Assembly (NCBI GenBank): GCA_002339265.1
Contig: DDKG01000004.1
Span: forward strand, 72,777-79,948
Reading direction: 5' to 3'
Origin: Massilia sp. UBA2604
GTDB taxonomy: Bacteria; Pseudomonadota; Gammaproteobacteria; Burkholderiales; Burkholderiaceae_D
Length of the DNA stretch: 7,172 bases
Below the pieces are notes generated by a model. That model did no database searches. It was not told where the DNA came from and saw nothing but the letters and a program-made list of their open reading frames with translations. The position numbers and the translations under genes were made by a program. This document shows, in pieces, positions 5,179 through 7,172 of this stretch (its first letter is position 1; each line of letters starts with the position of its first letter).

Positions 5179-5283
5179 CGTCGTTCCCGCGTAGGCGGGA
5201 ACCCAAGTTTGCATGCGTTGCCGATACAGTTAGATTGCGTGGCGGCTTGAAGGACTTGGGTTCCCGCCTCCGCGGGAACGACG
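5179..5283. repeat. REP doublet (REPIN-like), copy 2
   Basis: Units at 5179-5208 (plus) and 5254-5283 (reverse complement) flank a 45-bp spacer. Unit and spacer lengths are the same as in copy 1. The cores are GTTCCCGCGTAGGCGGGAAC and, inverted, one with CTCC in the centre. The centre thus varies (AA, CA, TA and GA forms) while the flanking GTTCCC/GGGAAC and CGTC...CCAAGT are kept. The spacer is about 47% identical to that of copy 1 in ungapped alignment, which suggests common descent of the whole element. It fills the 158-bp gap between two convergent genes, where its hairpins could end transcription from both sides. Confidence 0.87.
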
Positions 5284-5316
5284 TTCGTAAGGTAGCGATT
5301 GAGTCAGGCGCCGGCG

Positions 5317-6705
5317 TCAGATCCAGTACTCGGTCAAGCGCGACATCATCTCGCGCAACCGATCGCTCCACGGCCGCCGCTTCCACTCATCGAGCTTGAT
5401 CTCCTTCGAGTGGCGCAGGTCTTCCCTGAACGCCGCCTCCATGTCGCGCCCGAAGTGCGGATCGAGCACCACCACATTGACTTCGTAGTTGTGGATGAAG
5501 CTCCGGCGGTCGATATTGGCCGAGCCGATCGACGACCACATGCCGTCGATGACAGTCGTCTTGGCGTGCAGCACCGCTACCTGCAGCTGGAAGATGCGCA
5601 CGCCGCCTGCCAAGAGCTCGTGGTAGAACGACTCGCCCGCATACTTGATGAAGTCGTGGTCCGACACGCCCGGCAGCACCAGCTGCACCTCGACCCCGCG
5701 CTGGGCCGCCGCGATCAGGCCGTCGACGATCTGTTGGTCCGGCACGAAGTAGGCCGCCGTCAGGTGGATCGACTTCTTCGCCTCGCCAATCGCCAGCACC
5801 AGCGATTTATAGATTTCCGAATCGCGGTCGGGCGACGTCGCCAGCACCCGCACCACTTTCTCGCCTACCGGCACGAGTTTCGGGAAGTACTCGACCTCGG
5901 GCAGCTCGCCCGCGTCCTGGTGCACCCAGTTGTCGATGAAGGCCCACTGCAGGGCGCCGACCGCCGGTCCCTCGATCTTGATATGGGTGTCGCGCCAGCC
6001 GACGTCTTCCTCGTTGACCTTGCCGGCGCGCTTGTTCGAGCGGAACAGCGAGCTGTTGGCATAGGTGCTGCTGATATTGATGCCGCCGGTGAAGGCGACC
6101 TTGCCGTCGACGACCATGATCTTGCGGTGATCGCGGTTGTTCAGCGCCCACTTGCCGGGCCGCTTGGTCGGGTTCACCGGATTGAACACCAGTACGTTGA
6201 CGCCGGCCTGTTGCAGGCGTTCGAAGAATTCCTTCGGCGTGGCCAGGGTGCCGACGCCGTCGACGATGATGTTGACGGTCACGCCGTCACGGCGCTTCTG
6301 CATCAGGATCTCGGCGAACTGGGTGCCGATCTCGTCATGGTCGAAGATATAGGTCTCGAGGTTGATCGAGGTCTTCGCGTTCTTCGCCGCCTCCATCATG
6401 GCGCGCATGGTGGCCGGGCCGTCGAACAGCAGCGAGACCTGGTTGCCGGCGATCAGCGGCACCCCGGTCGCCTGCTCTTCGAGCACCGCCAGCTGCTTGA
6501 GGTCGGGCGAGGCGCGCGCCCAGCGCCGCTTGAGAAGCGCTGCTGCCTGTCCGTCCTTCAGCTCGCCGCGTTGGGTGGCGACGGTGGGGACGGCCTTGTC
6601 GGGCGCTCCGGCGATGGTGCTGCGGTCGGGCAGGGCCTTGCATGAAGCTACCACGCAGACGAAACCGATGAAGCCGAACCAGGCGGCGAAGCGCTTCTTG
6701 TTCAT
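5317..6705 (-). CDS. Phospholipase D / cardiolipin synthase-like lipoprotein
   Basis: This 462-residue protein has two complete HKD motifs. The first is H193-x-K195-x4-D200 (HRKIMVVD) followed by FTGGINIS, and the second is H380-x-K382-x4-D387 (HAKTTVID) followed by GSANID. Paired HKD halves form one active site that transfers phosphatidyl groups. The closest known types are bacterial cardiolipin synthases ClsB/ClsC, and hydrolytic phospholipase D activity is an alternative. The N-terminus (NKKRF, hydrophobic 7-20, then VVASC with Cys22) is a lipoprotein signal peptide. Lys follows Cys, not Asp, so outer-membrane sorting is possible. The ATG at 6705 is preferred to upstream in-frame starts (as far as 6864) because GAGGGG (revcomp of 6712-6717) precedes it and the signal peptide begins there. 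Its start overlaps the stop of the upstream gene in an ATGA, so the two are translationally coupled. Confidence 0.92.
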   Translation of the reverse strand: MNKKRFAAWFGFIGFVCVVASCKALPDRSTIAGAPDKAVPTVATQRGELKDGQAAALLKRRWARASPDLKQLAVLEEQATGVPLIAGNQVSLLFDGPATMRAMMEAAKNAKTSINLETYIFDHDEIGTQFAEILMQKRRDGVTVNIIVDGVGTLATPKEFFERLQQAGVNVLVFNPVNPTKRPGKWALNNRDHRKIMVVDGKVAFTGGINISSTYANSSLFRSNKRAGKVNEEDVGWRDTHIKIEGPAVGALQWAFIDNWVHQDAGELPEVEYFPKLVPVGEKVVRVLATSPDRDSEIYKSLVLAIGEAKKSIHLTAAYFVPDQQIVDGLIAAAQRGVEVQLVLPGVSDHDFIKYAGESFYHELLAGGVRIFQLQVAVLHAKTTVIDGMWSSIGSANIDRRSFIHNYEVNVVVLDPHFGRDMEAAFREDLRHSKEIKLDEWKRRPWSDRLREMMSRLTEYWI

Positions 6706-7172
6706 TTTGTTCCCCTCGAGGACACGGTATCGGGCGGCGGCAGCTGGCGGTGCCGCGGGCCCAGGAAGAATTCGACCGGCGAATAGGCGAAGCGCCGGCC
6801 CAGTGCCTGCACCAGCAGGATCCAGCGCTTGAACACGATCTTGCGTGCGCGCAGCGCCACCCACAGCGCCAGCCCGAAGCTCACCAAGAGGTTGACGGTG
6901 CCGATCAGCAGCACGCCGGCGGTGGCGTTGGCGATCTGGGGCCAGGTCATGGCGTAGTCCAGGGCCACCAGCGCGGTGGCGAAGTTGGCGGCCGAGAAGG
7001 TGATGTGACGGATGTCGATCGGCAGGCCGAGCAGGAAACCGATGGTGCCGGTGGTGCCGAGCAGGATGCCGAAGAAGAAGTTACCCATCAGGCCGCCGAG
7101 ATTGTCCTCGACATAGCGGCCCAGGCGCGCCACGCGCTCGGCGCCCAGCAGGCGGCGCAGGCCGCGGATCTG
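6702..7172 (-). CDS. SpecificRecomb-family membrane protein ('site-specific recombinase'), C-terminal part
   Basis: The last 156 residues are visible; the frame is open through the right edge, so the start lies outside. The segment contains GGLMGNFFFGILLG and GLPIDIRHITFSAAN. I recall these as hallmarks of a large (about 650-700 residue) betaproteobacterial family labelled 'site-specific recombinase' (related to Neisseria Gcr). At least two transmembrane helices are evident at about residues 32-50 and 81-106 of the fragment, ending in a basic cytoplasmic-type tail. No tyrosine- or serine-recombinase motif is visible here, so the databases' functional name should be treated with caution. The TGA stop overlaps the ATG of the phospholipase D-like gene by 4 nt (ATGA, 6702-6705), which indicates a common operon. 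Family assignment is from memory of the conserved block. Confidence 0.72.
   Translation of the reverse strand, partial: QIRGLRRLLGAERVARLGRYVEDNLGGLMGNFFFGILLGTTGTIGFLLGLPIDIRHITFSAANFATALVALDYAMTWPQIANATAGVLLIGTVNLLVSFGLALWVALRARKIVFKRWILLVQALGRRFAYSPVEFFLGPRHRQLPPPDTVSSRGTK

Noticed and set aside
4079..5386. 435-codon open frame on the minus strand opposite the metallophosphoesterase
   Set aside because: It crosses the REP doublet and two genes with clear catalytic motifs and shows no motif of its own.
5299..6645. 448-codon open frame on the plus strand opposite the phospholipase D-like gene
   Set aside because: Antisense shadow of a gene with two intact HKD motifs. Its composition (His/Arg/Asp/Val-rich without motifs) is typical of the complementary strand of GC-rich coding DNA.
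6706..6864. Longer N-terminus for the phospholipase D-like protein
   Set aside because: It would overlap the end of the upstream gene by about 160 bp and bury the lipoprotein signal peptide inside the protein. The ATG at 6705 has a ribosome site and a 4-nt stop/start overlap.

Overview
The window is high-GC DNA with strong third-position GC bias. It suggests a betaproteobacterium of the Burkholderiales, most likely Oxalobacteraceae (Massilia/Duganella-like). The grounds are the C-terminal strand of a trimeric porin ending in Phe, the end of a membrane protein of the betaproteobacterial 'SpecificRecomb' family, an E. coli-type LexA box of the kind shared by beta- and gammaproteobacteria, and a REP-like GTTCCC-N8-GGGAAC repeat. 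The genus is inferred, not proven.

Left part (1-2079): the 3' end of a porin gene is followed by a perfect hairpin. Next comes a small, very acidic, probably disordered protein (274-708). Its 3' end overlaps, in convergent orientation, the end of a classical short-chain dehydrogenase on the minus strand (670-1689). The 390-bp gap upstream of the dehydrogenase carries a perfect 6+3+6 inverted repeat (candidate operator), a 105-bp REP-doublet element, and the terminator of the next gene.

Middle part (2018-3556): a stand-alone periplasmic sulfate-binding protein gene (minus) has its own candidate promoter, a leader hairpin and a good intrinsic terminator. No cysT/W/A permease genes are attached. 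Upstream of it on the same strand is a 70-codon gene of unknown function. The AT-rich divergent promoter region between that gene and the next plus-strand gene holds two tandem, abutting CTGT-N8-ACAG sites. They match the LexA/SOS box almost perfectly and are the most notable signal in the window.

Right part (3557-7172): a PAP2-family membrane phosphatase and a calcineurin-like metallophosphoesterase form a two-gene operon on the plus strand. A second 105-bp REP doublet separates them from a convergent minus-strand operon. That operon contains the end of a SpecificRecomb-family membrane protein gene, whose stop codon overlaps by 4 nt the start of a phospholipase D/cardiolipin-synthase-like lipoprotein gene. 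Three of these four genes could act on phospholipids or other phosphoesters at the cell envelope, but the sequence does not prove a joint pathway.

I see no CRISPR array, tRNA, rRNA, transposase, phage gene or clear multi-gene defence system. Most of the window looks like ordinary chromosomal housekeeping and accessory DNA. The best candidate for something undescribed is the putative SOS-controlled divergent promoter with its unknown 70-residue product.
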